A stretch of 44,957 nucleotides of DNA from Gemmatimonadota bacterium (GCA_028875335.1 JAPPEF010000125.1:1-44957); one strand, 5' to 3'. Positions 7,770 to 15,674 are shown, numbered from the stretch's first letter. Notes: a model not told the origin generated them from the letters alone. Program-made: numbers and translations.

Positions 7770-9668
7770 TCAGAGAAATAGACCGTTGCCGACCATGCCC
7801 GTGAGGGAGTCGATGATCCAGAAGATCCCGAAGATCGCAAAGTGCCCGAGGATCATCCCCAAGAAGAACGGCCGCACTTGGCGGTAGAGGTGGACTCCGC
7901 CGTAGTGCAAGATCGGCCCCTTGATGAGCCAGGCCAAAAAGGCGTTGAAAGCCATCCAGTGAAAGGTCGAGCTGATGGGGAAGCCAATCGGATGCAAGGG
8001 CCACCAGACCCAGTAGCGGCGCGCCAGCATCAGCAGGCCCATTATCCCGCCGCCAATGCCGGTGTGGAACCATCCCAGCCAGTTGGGCGGCGAGGGGCTG
8101 CTCATCCGCGCGGCCGTGTAATCGTACACGTAGTTGGGCAGCCAGATAAAATTGGGCGGTCGCAAGTTGATCGCCCCATACGTGTAGGCGAGGTGCATCA
8201 GCATCCACATCGCACCGCCAAGGCCCACCAGCAGAGCCAGCAGCATACCCCAGAACAGGTAGCGCCGCTGGCCCTCGATTTGCCCGCTCAGTTTCAGGCT
8301 GTTGGCCACGTGGGGCATGGAGAAATTGAGCAGATCGTTGGCAAAGATCCGCGTGAAGGCCAGCCCGACTAGGCCGACTCCGAAGAAAGAGGTGCCGATG
8401 GCCGAGACTGCCGCGTCTGGAGCCACCAGCGGGGCGTAGATGACTGCCACGCCGCCCTCGGCCACTACTCGCGTGAGGGCCACGTACACCACGAACATGA
8501 AAAACAAGAGGGTAGCAATGCCCACCAGCGGGATGCCGAGGACCCACAGCCAGCCGGCTAGGACGCCCACGCTGCCGATGAGGCCCAAGACCGCGCTCCG
8601 ATACGAGAGGATCTCGTCGCTGTCGTCGATGTCCGGAGCACCGTGCAGGGCCTTGCGGAAGACATTGCCGATGTGCTCGCGCCCGACCCACAAGCCGCCC
8701 AGTACGAGGACGATCATCGCGCCCATGCCTTGGTGGACCAAGCTGGGCAGGCCGTAGCTCCACACGCTGACGGCTGGCTCCTGTTCGATACCCCAGCCGA
8801 TGGCGCGGTAGATGGTCCCTTGGAGGTTGTTGAGCAAGGTGAACAGCCACAGGCCAAAGGTCACTTCGCGCTGGATCAAAAAGAAGAAGCCCAAGGTGGC
8901 GAAGCTCAGGCGGGAGCTGAAGAGCGGAAAGGGGACGCTCAGGTCAATCGTCGGCAGGAACGGGAAGTAAGCGTGCAGGCCGATGACCGTTCCGGTGAGC
9001 ACGGGTACGGAAAAGCCGATCCACATGACTCCGTTGCGGAAGAAGGGCTTGATTAGCGAGCCGCGCTCGTCGTCCTGCACCATGGCGAGGGGGAGCTGCA
9101 TCACGGGATAGACGAGTCGCTCGTTTTCAACCCAGTGTCGGCGCACGACGACCATCAGGCACAGGGTGGCTACTTGCAGTGCGACGACCAGCGGCAGCCA
9201 GCTCAACAGCGGCGTGAGCCACACCTGCCAGGGGATCGCGCTCGCCTGCCCTTCGTTGCCTTCAAAAAAAGCGCGGATGGCCTCTAGGTCGTGGGGCACC
9301 AGCCAGGTGGGGATATAGGGCAGGATCAGTTCGCCCCAGTTGTTCTCAGGGCTGGCGTAGTAAAACGGACTCGACACCAGCGGTACCCAGTAGCTGAGCA
9401 GCCCGGGGACCGAATTGGCCAAGCTGGTCATAATGAAAATGACGACCAGCTCGCCCCGCTGGAGGATCCAAGACCGGCGGATGGAGCCGATGCCGGCGTT
9501 GACGACCAAAAGGAGCAGAAAGAGGATGAGATGGGCGATCTGGCTGGTGAAGTACGCCCCGGCATTCGAGCCTTGCACGTAGAGGCCGAGGAAGGGAACC
9601 GCCGCGCCGACCCCAAAGGCCAGCAGCAGGCCGATGACGAGGGAGCGGAAGGTCAAGCCGCGCGCCAA
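7770..9668 (-). CDS. Large polytopic membrane protein, DUF6785/DUF6784 type
   Basis: A 632-residue protein with about 14 hydrophobic segments across its length. It matches what I know as the DUF6785 (N-terminal) plus DUF6784 (C-terminal) family of Poribacteria, Planctomycetes and Armatimonadetes, whose function is unknown; a transporter role is an inference. Landmarks shared with a paralogue at 39181-41178 are FYYASPENNWGELILPY (there FYFASAENQWGTYVLPY), ILRK/VVRRHWVENERLVYPVMQ and the closing WWPLHP...YGGVHLYRQVRPFFLGMILGHF. The start is TTG 9668 with GGTGGTG just upstream. It is upstream of the Gfo/Idh and SDR genes on the same strand, so it may supply their substrate. Confidence 0.82.
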   Translation of the reverse strand: MARGLTFRSLVIGLLLAFGVGAAVPFLGLYVQGSNAGAYFTSQIAHLILFLLLLVVNAGIGSIRRSWILQRGELVVIFIMTSLANSVPGLLSYWVPLVSSPFYYASPENNWGELILPYIPTWLVPHDLEAIRAFFEGNEGQASAIPWQVWLTPLLSWLPLVVALQVATLCLMVVVRRHWVENERLVYPVMQLPLAMVQDDERGSLIKPFFRNGVMWIGFSVPVLTGTVIGLHAYFPFLPTIDLSVPFPLFSSRLSFATLGFFFLIQREVTFGLWLFTLLNNLQGTIYRAIGWGIEQEPAVSVWSYGLPSLVHQGMGAMIVLVLGGLWVGREHIGNVFRKALHGAPDIDDSDEILSYRSAVLGLIGSVGVLAGWLWVLGIPLVGIATLLFFMFVVYVALTRVVAEGGVAVIYAPLVAPDAAVSAIGTSFFGVGLVGLAFTRIFANDLLNFSMPHVANSLKLSGQIEGQRRYLFWGMLLALLVGLGGAMWMLMHLAYTYGAINLRPPNFIWLPNYVYDYTAARMSSPSPPNWLGWFHTGIGGGIMGLLMLARRYWVWWPLHPIGFPISSTFHWMAFNAFLAWLIKGPILHYGGVHLYRQVRPFFLGMILGHFAIFGIFWIIDSLTGMVGNGLFL

Positions 9669-9684
9669 GAATCACCACCCTCGA

Positions 9685-10458
9685 TCAGCGGAGCCCGGGC
9701 GGGCCTGTTTCGGTACTGTCGCGTAGGTGCCGTGCCACTACTCCCACCGGTGCCGTCCAGATGGAATCCTGCCGCTCTCCGAGGTAGTCGACCAGACTTT
9801 GGTGCACCTCGGGATCGATGTACAAGCCGTGCGTGCCTTCGCCGACTCCGTGGATCATGTAGATGATCCAGCCACCCGAGGCTACGGCGTCGTCGATCTC
9901 CTGCCGCAGGTGGCCGAAACTGCGGCTGTCGCCGCTGAGATGCCCCAAGGCGTTAAAGTTGAGCGTTCCTGCATTGACGATTTGGTTGTTGAGAGGGCCG
10001 CGGCCGGCGACGAACAGTTCCTCGATCAGCGGTTCGAGACTGTGCAGGGTATCTCCTTCGCCGAGCTCGGTGTTGCAGCAGGTGTTGCCGAAGGAACGCT
10101 CCTCTCTGCCGTCGAGCGATGACAGGATGGCGTTCGCGGTGCGCATTTCATCTGTCCATCTGCGGGGCGTATACCTGCACAGGTCGTACTCGTCGGCTAG
10201 CCAGTCGTGGCCTTGGTTCTTGCGGCATGGGTGGAAGATGCTGTGATTGCCGAGCTCGTGGCCCTTGGCGGCGACATCGCGCCAAGCACCGGGGTTGTTC
10301 ATCAGGCTGGTTATATTCGTATAGAACGTCGCCCTCAATCCATGGGCTTCCCAGGCAGGTGCGACATTCTCGTAGTGACAGGGTAGCGCGTCATCGTAGC
10401 TGATAGAGACCGCTCCCTGAATGCCTTCTGGCCAGAAAAATGCTGATTGATCAGCCAT
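9685..10458 (-). CDS. Polysaccharide deacetylase (CE4/NodB) family protein
   Basis: A 257-residue protein with a NodB-like fold. Motif 1 is SISYDDA (the paired Asp at 22-23, the usual TFDDG place) and motif 2 is the metal-binding NHSIFHP (His72 and His76). These enzymes remove N- or O-acetyl groups from sugars using a divalent metal. No signal peptide is visible, so it is probably cytosolic and may act on small N-acetylated molecules rather than on peptidoglycan or chitin. The ATG at 10458 has GAGGA about 8 nt upstream; that ribosome site is supplied by the duplicated gene end at 10465-10494. The DUF6785 gene follows after 16 bp. Confidence 0.85.
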   Translation of the reverse strand: MADQSAFFWPEGIQGAVSISYDDALPCHYENVAPAWEAHGLRATFYTNITSLMNNPGAWRDVAAKGHELGNHSIFHPCRKNQGHDWLADEYDLCRYTPRRWTDEMRTANAILSSLDGREERSFGNTCCNTELGEGDTLHSLEPLIEELFVAGRGPLNNQIVNAGTLNFNALGHLSGDSRSFGHLRQEIDDAVASGGWIIYMIHGVGEGTHGLYIDPEVHQSLVDYLGERQDSIWTAPVGVVARHLRDSTETGPPGLR

Positions 10459-10464
10459 ACGGGA

Positions 10465-10524
10465 CTATTCCTCGCGGGCGGCGCGAACCTCTTCACCTAC
10501 TAATGCCAATCTGATCTTTTTCAT
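10465..10524 (-). pseudogene. Chimeric gene scar: dehydrogenase start joined to PhyH end
   Basis: A 19-codon frame reads MKKIRLALVG followed by EEVRAAREE and TAG. The first part is exactly how Gfo/Idh/MocA dehydrogenases begin (the gene at 6461-7693 has DKIRLALVG); the second part is how the PhyH gene at 12557 ends (DEVRAAREEHA). The DNA at 10468-10494 matches 12566-12592 at 25 of 27 bases. This is most simply a recombination junction left when the 10.5-12.6 kb block was inserted or rearranged. It may still provide a ribosome site for the deacetylase. Confidence 0.6.
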
Positions 10525-10526
10525 AA

Positions 10527-10691
10527 CTATCTTTGTGGCCAGTGTCGGCGTTCAACGCCCGTACGTCGGAGACGCTGTAATGCTTTGAATAGCTCCGGCA
10601 CCCATTCGCCTTCCCAATCGGCGAGTTGCTGTTCGGTGATCGCGTCCCACAACTCAGCAGCCTCTGGTTGGCCGCGCTCCACATTGAGCAA
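10527..10691 (-). CDS. Small acidic ORF after the RHH gene, start unclear
   Basis: The frame YDGDGQPVHLLNVERGQ...LADWEGEWVPELFKALQRLRR is open from 10721 to TAG at 10527-10529 and has clear protein composition. It has no ATG: TGA closes it upstream at 10722-10724, and the first possible starts are TTG 10691 or GTG 10682, neither with a good ribosome site. The frame beginning with the ATG that overlaps the RHH stop gives Ser/Cys-rich nonsense, so a frameshift near the start is likely. It is probably a decayed partner of the RHH regulator, in the place a toxin would take. I do not recognise the family. Confidence 0.45.
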   Translation of the reverse strand: MLNVERGQPEAAELWDAITEQQLADWEGEWVPELFKALQRLRRTGVERRHWPQR

Positions 10692-10713
10692 GTGGACCGG
10701 CTGACCGTCACCG

Positions 10714-10926
10714 TCATAGCATCATGACCTCCGCCTTCTCCTTGGTCTGTTCGTTTTCAAAGAAGAGCTTGTCACCCTTCTCAAGACGCGCCTCGACCAC
10801 TTGATACATGCGCAATGCCTGACGCACCAAAGCAGTCTTGCTCAGGTCTTTCCTATCGCTTAACTCCTCCAGAACCAGCATCTCGGTCTCTGTGAGGTTG
10901 AGGGTCATGGTCCTCTTTGTATTCAT
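10714..10926 (-). CDS. Ribbon-helix-helix (CopG/Arc-type) regulator, antitoxin-like
   Basis: A 70-residue protein. MTLNLTETEMLVLEELSDRKDL (here from residue 7) is the beta strand and helix A of an RHH fold, followed by SKTALVRQALRMYQVVEARL as helix B, with a charged tail ending EKAEVMML. RHH proteins bind operator half-sites as dimers and often neutralise a toxin. Its start ATGA overlaps the stop of a 12-codon leader ORF, and two 10-bp direct repeats that could be its operator lie about 105 bp upstream. The downstream ORF in the toxin position appears broken. Regulator function is well supported; the toxin-antitoxin role is inference. Confidence 0.75.
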   Translation of the reverse strand: MNTKRTMTLNLTETEMLVLEELSDRKDLSKTALVRQALRMYQVVEARLEKGDKLFFENEQTKEKAEVMML

Positions 10927-10961
10927 CTGGCTTTCCCCGAGAGTCGCGGTCTCCTTTGCAT
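10923..10961 (-). CDS. Possible 12-aa leader peptide (MQRRPRLSGKAR)
   Basis: ATG 10961 follows GGAGG at an ideal 8-nt spacing and runs 12 codons to a TGA that overlaps the RHH start codon (ATGA). The RHH gene's own ribosome site (GGGGAAAG) is weaker, so translation of this leader could feed it. The segment 10949-10981 is a diverged copy of 10910-10942, so the leader start probably arose by duplication of the gene's own start region. Confidence 0.4.
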   Translation of the reverse strand: MQRRPRLSGKAR

Positions 10962-11019
10962 TTACTTAGCCTCCCCGTCGGACGTGTCTTCCTCCAAACA
11001 CCGTCAGAATGATTGTATA

Positions 11020-11051
11020 ACTATTATATGTATGTCAAGTAATGTCAAGTA
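11020..11051 (-). promoter_or_regulatory. Promoter and direct-repeat operator for the RHH gene
   Basis: Read on the minus strand there are two tandem 10-bp copies TACTTGACAT, each holding a perfect -35 box TTGACA, followed by TATAAT. Spacing from the upstream TTGACA is 14 nt to TATAAT or 17 nt to the overlapping AATAGT. Tandem 10-bp half-sites one helical turn apart are what RHH dimers usually bind, so autoregulation is likely. Confidence 0.55.
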
Positions 11052-11063
11052 AGAATATATCAT

Positions 11064-11090
11064 AAATAGCCCTTTATTGGCTATTTTTTT
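11064..11090 (+). terminator. AT-rich hairpin with T-run
   Basis: AAATAGCC and GGCTATTT form a perfect 8-bp stem with a 7-nt loop, followed by further T residues on the plus strand. No plus-strand gene lies immediately upstream, so it may instead act in an antisense transcript or as an operator. The word GCTATT recurs here in four places. Confidence 0.4.
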
Positions 11091-11275
11091 AGCTATTATA
11101 TTGCCATTAAGTAGCTATTATATCCACTGCCACCTAGGCCGTTAGCGGCCTGTAACATAAGGAGAGTCATCCATGACTCATCGAGAATCGTTCTGACTCC
11201 CTCGACATAGTGCAAGATGCCTAGGTGCTTACGACGAGCGGGGCCTGCCCAAGCGATCGTCGATACACCAGAAGA
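11090..11275. other. Non-coding AT-rich gap with short repeats
   Basis: TAGCTATTATAT occurs at 11090-11101 and 11112-11123, exactly 22 bp apart. A perfect inverted repeat GAGTCAT-CC-ATGACTC lies at 11164-11179, right after AAGGAG, with a 7-codon frame (MTHRESF) starting at 11173. I see no full gene. The low GC compared with both flanks fits imported DNA. Confidence 0.5.
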
Positions 11276-12481
11276 TTAGTCGGCCACTGGTGCGCCCTTG
11301 GCCCACAACGTCAATCGAAGCTCATCGCCGAACAGCTCGTACTTTGGGCGTCGGCCCGAGTGCGCTTCGCCGTCCTCTAGAATCTTCCGCACACCTTCGC
11401 CGCGCGATTCGAGGAATACCTGCCCGGTGCGCTTACTGCGAATCCTCGACAGGAAGCTGACCAAGAGTTGATTGCGGGTGAATGTGCGGTAGGCCATATC
11501 GTCGATCGTGATGGTGTTGGGCAGCTTGCCGGGGCTGTACAATTCCAGCCGGTCGGCGAATAGGAACAGGCGTATTTTCGACCCGGCAATGGCGTAGTCG
11601 CGGTGGGCGACCGCGTTGACAATGGCCTCGTCAACAACATCGATGTCGTACTGGGGGGAGTCTCCTGTTTGCATGAAACGGGCGACGAAGGCGATTCCGG
11701 CGTCGATCTGATCGGACACCGGGCCGGCGAGCCGCTCTGCGTGGATCAGATCGTCCGAGGACAAACGAGTTCCACGGTAGCACGCGGCTTCAATGGCCCC
11801 GGACGCCAAAAACTCGGTTGGCTCGGTCGCGAAGACCAGCAAGCCGGCGACGGTCGGCCGGTCCATCCCGTCCTCATCTTGGAATATCACCCGGGTATTG
11901 CGCAGTAGGTCGAGCCAAGGGATGGTCGGCGAGCGTCCGAAAAATGCTTCGAGTCGATTGCGGTTGAGGTCTTCTACTGTTGCGGCGAGTACAGGCTGCT
12001 CGTCAAACACATACTCGCGCCCCCGCTGTTGGAAAAGCCGGGCGAGTTCTGGGGGCGTGAGATCCTGTTTGGTGGACCCGATCCGCGTGTAGTAACGTCC
12101 GCTTGATGTGCGGTGTACATACAGTCCACGCGGTACCTCTGCCAGCAGAACGTGCTCCTCGTCTCCTTCAGCACCCGGTAGCAGTGTTTTGCGGACGACG
12201 AGCCGGATCGGTGGATCGCAGTTGTGGGTCGCGACGTTGAGCAGCCAGTGCTCGACCATATCCACTTGTTCCAGCGGAATTCCGCGCACGGCACCCGAAT
12301 CGTCAACGCCAAGGAACACAGCGCCACCCTCGGCGTTCGCAAACGCAACGAGTTCGCCGGCCAGTTCTTGGGTATTGGGGGCTAGTACGCCTCGATCTCC
12401 GAAGCGCACTTCTTTGAACTCGGAGCGGCCGTCTTCGCCGGCGCGGAGTTGGTTCAGGATCTGATCTCTAGTATCGAACAT
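11276..12481 (-). CDS. AlbA_2-domain / HATPase_c_4 putative regulator
   Basis: A 401-residue protein with an N-terminal Schlafen-type AlbA_2 domain (EDGRSEFKEVRFG, then ELAGELVAFANAEGGAVFLGVDDSGAVRG, residues about 15-70) and a C-terminal HATPase_c_4 region (VVDEAIVNAVAHRDYAIAGSKIRLFLFADRLELYSPGKLP, residues about 275-315). Proteins of this layout are usually annotated as ATP-dependent transcriptional regulators and are common in mobile and defence-rich regions. I chose ATG 12481 over the preceding TTG. The ribosome site is poor. It starts 5 bp after a truncated isomerase frame and lies inside the block bordered by duplicated PhyH ends, so it probably came in with that block. Its target is unknown. 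Confidence 0.85.
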   Translation of the reverse strand: MFDTRDQILNQLRAGEDGRSEFKEVRFGDRGVLAPNTQELAGELVAFANAEGGAVFLGVDDSGAVRGIPLEQVDMVEHWLLNVATHNCDPPIRLVVRKTLLPGAEGDEEHVLLAEVPRGLYVHRTSSGRYYTRIGSTKQDLTPPELARLFQQRGREYVFDEQPVLAATVEDLNRNRLEAFFGRSPTIPWLDLLRNTRVIFQDEDGMDRPTVAGLLVFATEPTEFLASGAIEAACYRGTRLSSDDLIHAERLAGPVSDQIDAGIAFVARFMQTGDSPQYDIDVVDEAIVNAVAHRDYAIAGSKIRLFLFADRLELYSPGKLPNTITIDDMAYRTFTRNQLLVSFLSRIRSKRTGQVFLESRGEGVRKILEDGEAHSGRRPKYELFGDELRLTLWAKGAPVAD

Positions 12482-12485
12482 CAAC

Positions 12486-12560
12486 TTACTCGTCTGGTCG
12501 GATGCTGATCGGGGTGCCGGGCATCTTCTTCATCCCCCAAGTGGAGTAGCCGATTTTCAC
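12486..12560 (-). pseudogene. Truncated start of a sugar-phosphate isomerase-like gene
   Basis: GTG 12560 overlaps the PhyH stop (GTGA), as in a coupled operon. The frame VKIGYSTWGMKKMPG is the typical first strand of xylose-isomerase-like TIM-barrel proteins. It ends at TAA after 24 codons, where the AlbA_2 gene begins. I read it as the start of the next operon gene, cut off by the arrival of the following block. Confidence 0.6.
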
Positions 12561-13489
12561 GCGTGTTCCTCGCGGGCGGCGCGGACCTCGTCGATGGCCT
12601 TGCAGTGCCGCAGTCCCACGGATTTGGCTGGCGTTTGATAGCCCTTCCAGGCGTAGGGGTCGATGCCGGCCACGGGTACGATGTTGCGCCGGTCGGCGCG
12701 AGCGGGTGACTCACCTTCTTCAATGCGCCAGGGCAACAGGCTCCAGGCGTTGCAGTAGTGGTTGACCAAGACGCGGCGATAGGTGTCGCCGCGGTTTTTG
12801 TACGAGCGGTGGAGGAGATAGCCGTTGAAGAACACGAGGGCACCGGCCTCTACTTCAACCGGAATCTCGACGCTCTCGTCAAAGCCGTAGCTCTCGGGCG
12901 CGAAGTCGAACTCGTCTGGGTTTTCGTGAGGCCGCTGCGGGTAGAGGTACCCGGGCCGGTGCGATCCTGGGATCACGTACAGGCAGCCATTTTCCACGGT
13001 GGAGTCGTCCACGGCGATCCACGCGCCGATCAGCGAGCGATCCCGCGTGGGGATGTAGATCTCGTCTTGGTGCCAAGCTTGGCCCTGGAAGTTGGGCGGC
13101 TTGACGAAGTACATCGACTGCATGCACTTGACGCTGCCGTCCCAAAAGGGCAGGTGCGCGGCGGTGATCTGGCTCAGGGCACCGCAGATTTTGGGGTGGC
13201 GGACGTACTTTTCGATGACCGGACTGACGTAGTGGGGCTGGTGGATGCAGAGGATGCTTTCCAGCACCGCTTGATCGCTCATGGCGGGATCGACCGGCTC
13301 GATGTTGTCGCACTCGTAGCGGCCGCGCGCCACATCTACGAGGTCGCGTTTGAGTTCGTCGAGCTCGGCTTCTTCCATCAGGTCCGGCACGACGAGATAG
13401 CCGTCGTCGATAAAGGACTGCACTTGGGCGGCGGTGAGCGGTTTGGGGACCTCAATCGACGGGCTGGGATTCATCTTGATTGCTTCCAT
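12557..13489 (-). CDS. Phytanoyl-CoA dioxygenase (PhyH) family protein
   Basis: A 310-residue Fe(II)/2-oxoglutarate oxygenase. The iron ligands are visible: His140 and Asp142 in WHQDEIY, and distal His227 in LLHRSYKN; an Arg at about 238-239 (YRRVLVNHY) would bind 2-oxoglutarate. Length is normal for bacterial PhyH proteins, which hydroxylate diverse small molecules, not only phytanoyl-CoA. The start ATG at 13489 has GGAG about 11 nt upstream. It is divergent from the TIM-barrel isomerase gene at 13587. Its last codons are duplicated 2.1 kb away at 10468-10494, and its stop overlaps a truncated isomerase start. Confidence 0.9.
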   Translation of the reverse strand: MEAIKMNPSPSIEVPKPLTAAQVQSFIDDGYLVVPDLMEEAELDELKRDLVDVARGRYECDNIEPVDPAMSDQAVLESILCIHQPHYVSPVIEKYVRHPKICGALSQITAAHLPFWDGSVKCMQSMYFVKPPNFQGQAWHQDEIYIPTRDRSLIGAWIAVDDSTVENGCLYVIPGSHRPGYLYPQRPHENPDEFDFAPESYGFDESVEIPVEVEAGALVFFNGYLLHRSYKNRGDTYRRVLVNHYCNAWSLLPWRIEEGESPARADRRNIVPVAGIDPYAWKGYQTPAKSVGLRHCKAIDEVRAAREEHA

Positions 13490-13586
13490 AAATCTACTTG
13501 CTCCGTTTAGTTCGTTGGCACTTGGCCGATATTTTGATACCCTTACCTCGCTTTGTCAAACAAATATAGAGAAAGGAGCACACATC

Positions 13587-14426
13587 GTGGATTTGACGTA
13601 TATCGTATTTACCAAGCATTTAGAGGGCCTTGATGTCCCGCAACTCATCGACGCCTTGCAGTCCATTGGCGTGCAGGGGGCCGACCTGTGCGTGCGCGAC
13701 GGCTACCCGGTCAACCCCGACAATGTAGCCACGGCTCTGCCAGAGGCCGCGCGCCGCTTTGACGCCGCCGGTCTTTGCATCCCCTTGGTCACGGCTCCAG
13801 GTGACTTCAACCGCCCGGACATCGACTACGCGGAAAGGTATTACGCGGCCTTGGGCGAGGCTGGTGTAGCCCACGTCAAGCTTGGCTACTGGCACTGGCA
13901 GCCGGATACGCCCTATTGGACGCAGTTAGACGAGGTGCGCGGCTTTATGGAGGGGTTTCAGGCGCTGTCGGAAAAATACGGCGTCAAGACCGTCATTCAC
14001 AATCATTCGGGCGCGTCCATGGGGCTCAATGCCTGCGCTGCGATGAACATCGTCAAGGACTGCGATCCGCAATACGTGGGCGTCTTTGCCGACCCTGGGC
14101 ACTTGTCGCTGTGCGGCGAGCCGATTGCCATGGCCTTGGATATTGTGCGCTCGCACTTGTGCCTGCTCGCTTTGAAGGATCTGGTCCATCAGCGGCCCTT
14201 GAGTATCACGCAGCAGGGCAACCCCACTACCGGCGTCGTGCGCATGGGGCAGGGCTTTGTCGATTGGCCTGCGGTGATTGCGACCTTGAAGCGGCTGGGC
14301 TTTTCCGGCCCGGTCAGCTTTCACAGCGAGTACAGCGGCGAGCCGGTGGAATCCGTCATCGACTTGGCGCGGATTGACGTGCGCTTTTTTACGGCGTTGT
14401 GCCAGAAAGGGGAAGATCATGCTTAA
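13587..14426 (+). CDS. Xylose-isomerase-like TIM-barrel (sugar phosphate isomerase/epimerase)
   Basis: A 279-residue protein of the AP-endonuclease-2/xylose-isomerase-like family. Motifs are the strand TVIHNHSG (His ligands) near residue 135, YVGVFADPGH near 165 and FSGPVSFHSEYSG near 240, whose Glu commonly ligates the metal. These enzymes isomerise, epimerise or dehydrate sugars and inosose-like compounds. The start is GTG 13587 after AAGGAG at 8 nt; an upstream in-frame extension overlaps the divergent promoter and is not credible. Its stop overlaps the next Gfo/Idh start by 8 bp, so the two form a coupled pair, as in inositol-type catabolic clusters. Confidence 0.88.
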   Translation: MDLTYIVFTKHLEGLDVPQLIDALQSIGVQGADLCVRDGYPVNPDNVATALPEAARRFDAAGLCIPLVTAPGDFNRPDIDYAERYYAALGEAGVAHVKLGYWHWQPDTPYWTQLDEVRGFMEGFQALSEKYGVKTVIHNHSGASMGLNACAAMNIVKDCDPQYVGVFADPGHLSLCGEPIAMALDIVRSHLCLLALKDLVHQRPLSITQQGNPTTGVVRMGQGFVDWPAVIATLKRLGFSGPVSFHSEYSGEPVESVIDLARIDVRFFTALCQKGEDHA

Positions 14427-15384
14427 AGCGGGATTTATCGGCGCGGGGGGCCGCGGTCAGAGCGCCCACTACCCATCGGTCCATCGCCTCGCCGACCGCG
14501 TGGAGATGGCTGCGGTTTGCGAATTGGACGAGGAACGCCTCAATCAAGTGGTGGCAAAATACGGCTTTACGCGCACGTACCAGGAGCACCGCTCCATGCT
14601 CGACGAGATTGACCCGGACATTGTCTATTGCGTGATGAACGAGAAGTGGCTTCTGCAACCGGCCCTCGATTGCATCGCCGCGGGCAAGCACCTGTTTATC
14701 GAAAAGCCGCCCGGGGCCAACAGCGACGAGACGCGGGCGATTTTGGAGGCGGCCGAGCGCCAAGGCGTCTGGGTGATGGTCGGTCTGCAACGCCGCTACA
14801 CCGCGGTCACTCGCGAGGCCATGCGCCTAGTGGCGGCCAAAGGCCCGGTGTCGCTGGCGACGACGACCTTCAACAAACAGCTTCCACAGCGCGCCGACGA
14901 ATTCACTACCACCTTGTGGAATGATCTGGTCCACATCGTCGATCTGCTGCGCTACATGGCCGGTGGCGAGCCGGTGGAAGTTACGGCCTACCAAGACAAG
15001 TTCGGCGGCGAGGGCTTCAACCACTACACGGCGCTGGTGCGCTTTGACAATCGCGCGACTGGCGTGATGCTCGGCAACCGCGCCTCTGGCGGGCGGGTGT
15101 TGCGCTCGGAGCTACACGGCGTGGGCATTGGCTGCTATATGAAAATTCCCAGTGAAATCGAAATCCACGAGGACAATCAAGTGCGCACCCTCGGCGGCTG
15201 GGAAATTGACGGCGTGCCCGAAGACGATGTGCCTCGCTACGAGGGGGTCTTGACCATGCACGAGCACTTCGTCGATTGCGTGGTTGAAAACCGGCAGCCG
15301 ATCACCGACATCCGCGACGTGATTCACTCGATCGCGCTAGTGGATCAAATTGAGGCGGCTGAGATTATGGCGGCGAAAAAGTAA
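14419..15384 (+). CDS. Gfo/Idh/MocA-family oxidoreductase
   Basis: A 321-residue dehydrogenase with the Rossmann motif FIGAGGRGQS (7-15) and the EKPPG cofactor motif (95-99). Conserved Trp and His residues in FTTTLWNDLVHIVDLLRY around 175 are where the family's catalytic Lys/His usually lie. ATG 14419 overlaps the isomerase stop and has GGGGAAG upstream. It likely oxidises the product of the neighbouring TIM-barrel enzyme. It is shorter than the first Gfo/Idh protein of this window (410 aa) and not close to it, so they serve different substrates. Confidence 0.88.
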   Translation: MLKAGFIGAGGRGQSAHYPSVHRLADRVEMAAVCELDEERLNQVVAKYGFTRTYQEHRSMLDEIDPDIVYCVMNEKWLLQPALDCIAAGKHLFIEKPPGANSDETRAILEAAERQGVWVMVGLQRRYTAVTREAMRLVAAKGPVSLATTTFNKQLPQRADEFTTTLWNDLVHIVDLLRYMAGGEPVEVTAYQDKFGGEGFNHYTALVRFDNRATGVMLGNRASGGRVLRSELHGVGIGCYMKIPSEIEIHEDNQVRTLGGWEIDGVPEDDVPRYEGVLTMHEHFVDCVVENRQPITDIRDVIHSIALVDQIEAAEIMAAKK

Positions 15385-15510
15385 GTCGTGCTTTTTTGCG
15401 AGGGAAGCAATAAAAAAACTTTCTAGCCCCGGAAATGGAGATTACCTAGGGGAAATTTGATCGCAGATTACACGCGCCCGCAATCCACCAAATTCTGGAA
15501 GCGTAGAAAA

Positions 15511-15557
15511 AACAAAAAGATGGGAGCTGCTCACGTAAGCAGCCCCATCTTTTTGTT
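15511..15557. terminator. Strong bidirectional intrinsic terminator
   Basis: AACAAAAAGATGGG and CCCATCTTTTTGTT, with inner GCTGCT/AGCAGC, form a 20-bp stem with one bulged A and a 6-nt CACGTA loop. The A-run on one side and T-run on the other make it work in both directions. It closes the isomerase/dehydrogenase operon. The rest of 15385-15746 shows no gene and is AT-rich after 15590. Confidence 0.85.
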
Positions 15558-15645
15558 GTACATAAAATGTAAGCAATCGGTTGAATGTTGTCAAATATAA
15601 TAGATCTTAACATCAATATAAATATATAGATACGTCATTTTTATC

Positions 15646-15674
15646 TTGACTAAAGTAACACCCTCCAGTACTCT
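15646..15674 (+). promoter_or_regulatory. Candidate sigma-70 promoter of the protease operon
   Basis: TTGACT and TACTCT are separated by 17 bp, about 70 bp before the S9 peptidase start. The -10 box is weak. AT-rich DNA upstream could act as an UP element. Confidence 0.35.

Noticed and set aside
7681..8850. 389-residue minus-strand ORF inside the DUF6785 gene
   Set aside because: It is an out-of-frame shadow with Arg/His/Pro-rich composition; the DUF6785 frame has conserved membrane segments shared with a paralogue.
10493..10717. 74-codon ORF starting at the ATG overlapping the RHH stop
   Set aside because: It reads Ser/Cys/Arg-rich sequence with no protein-like pattern, while another frame of the same DNA is clearly protein-like.
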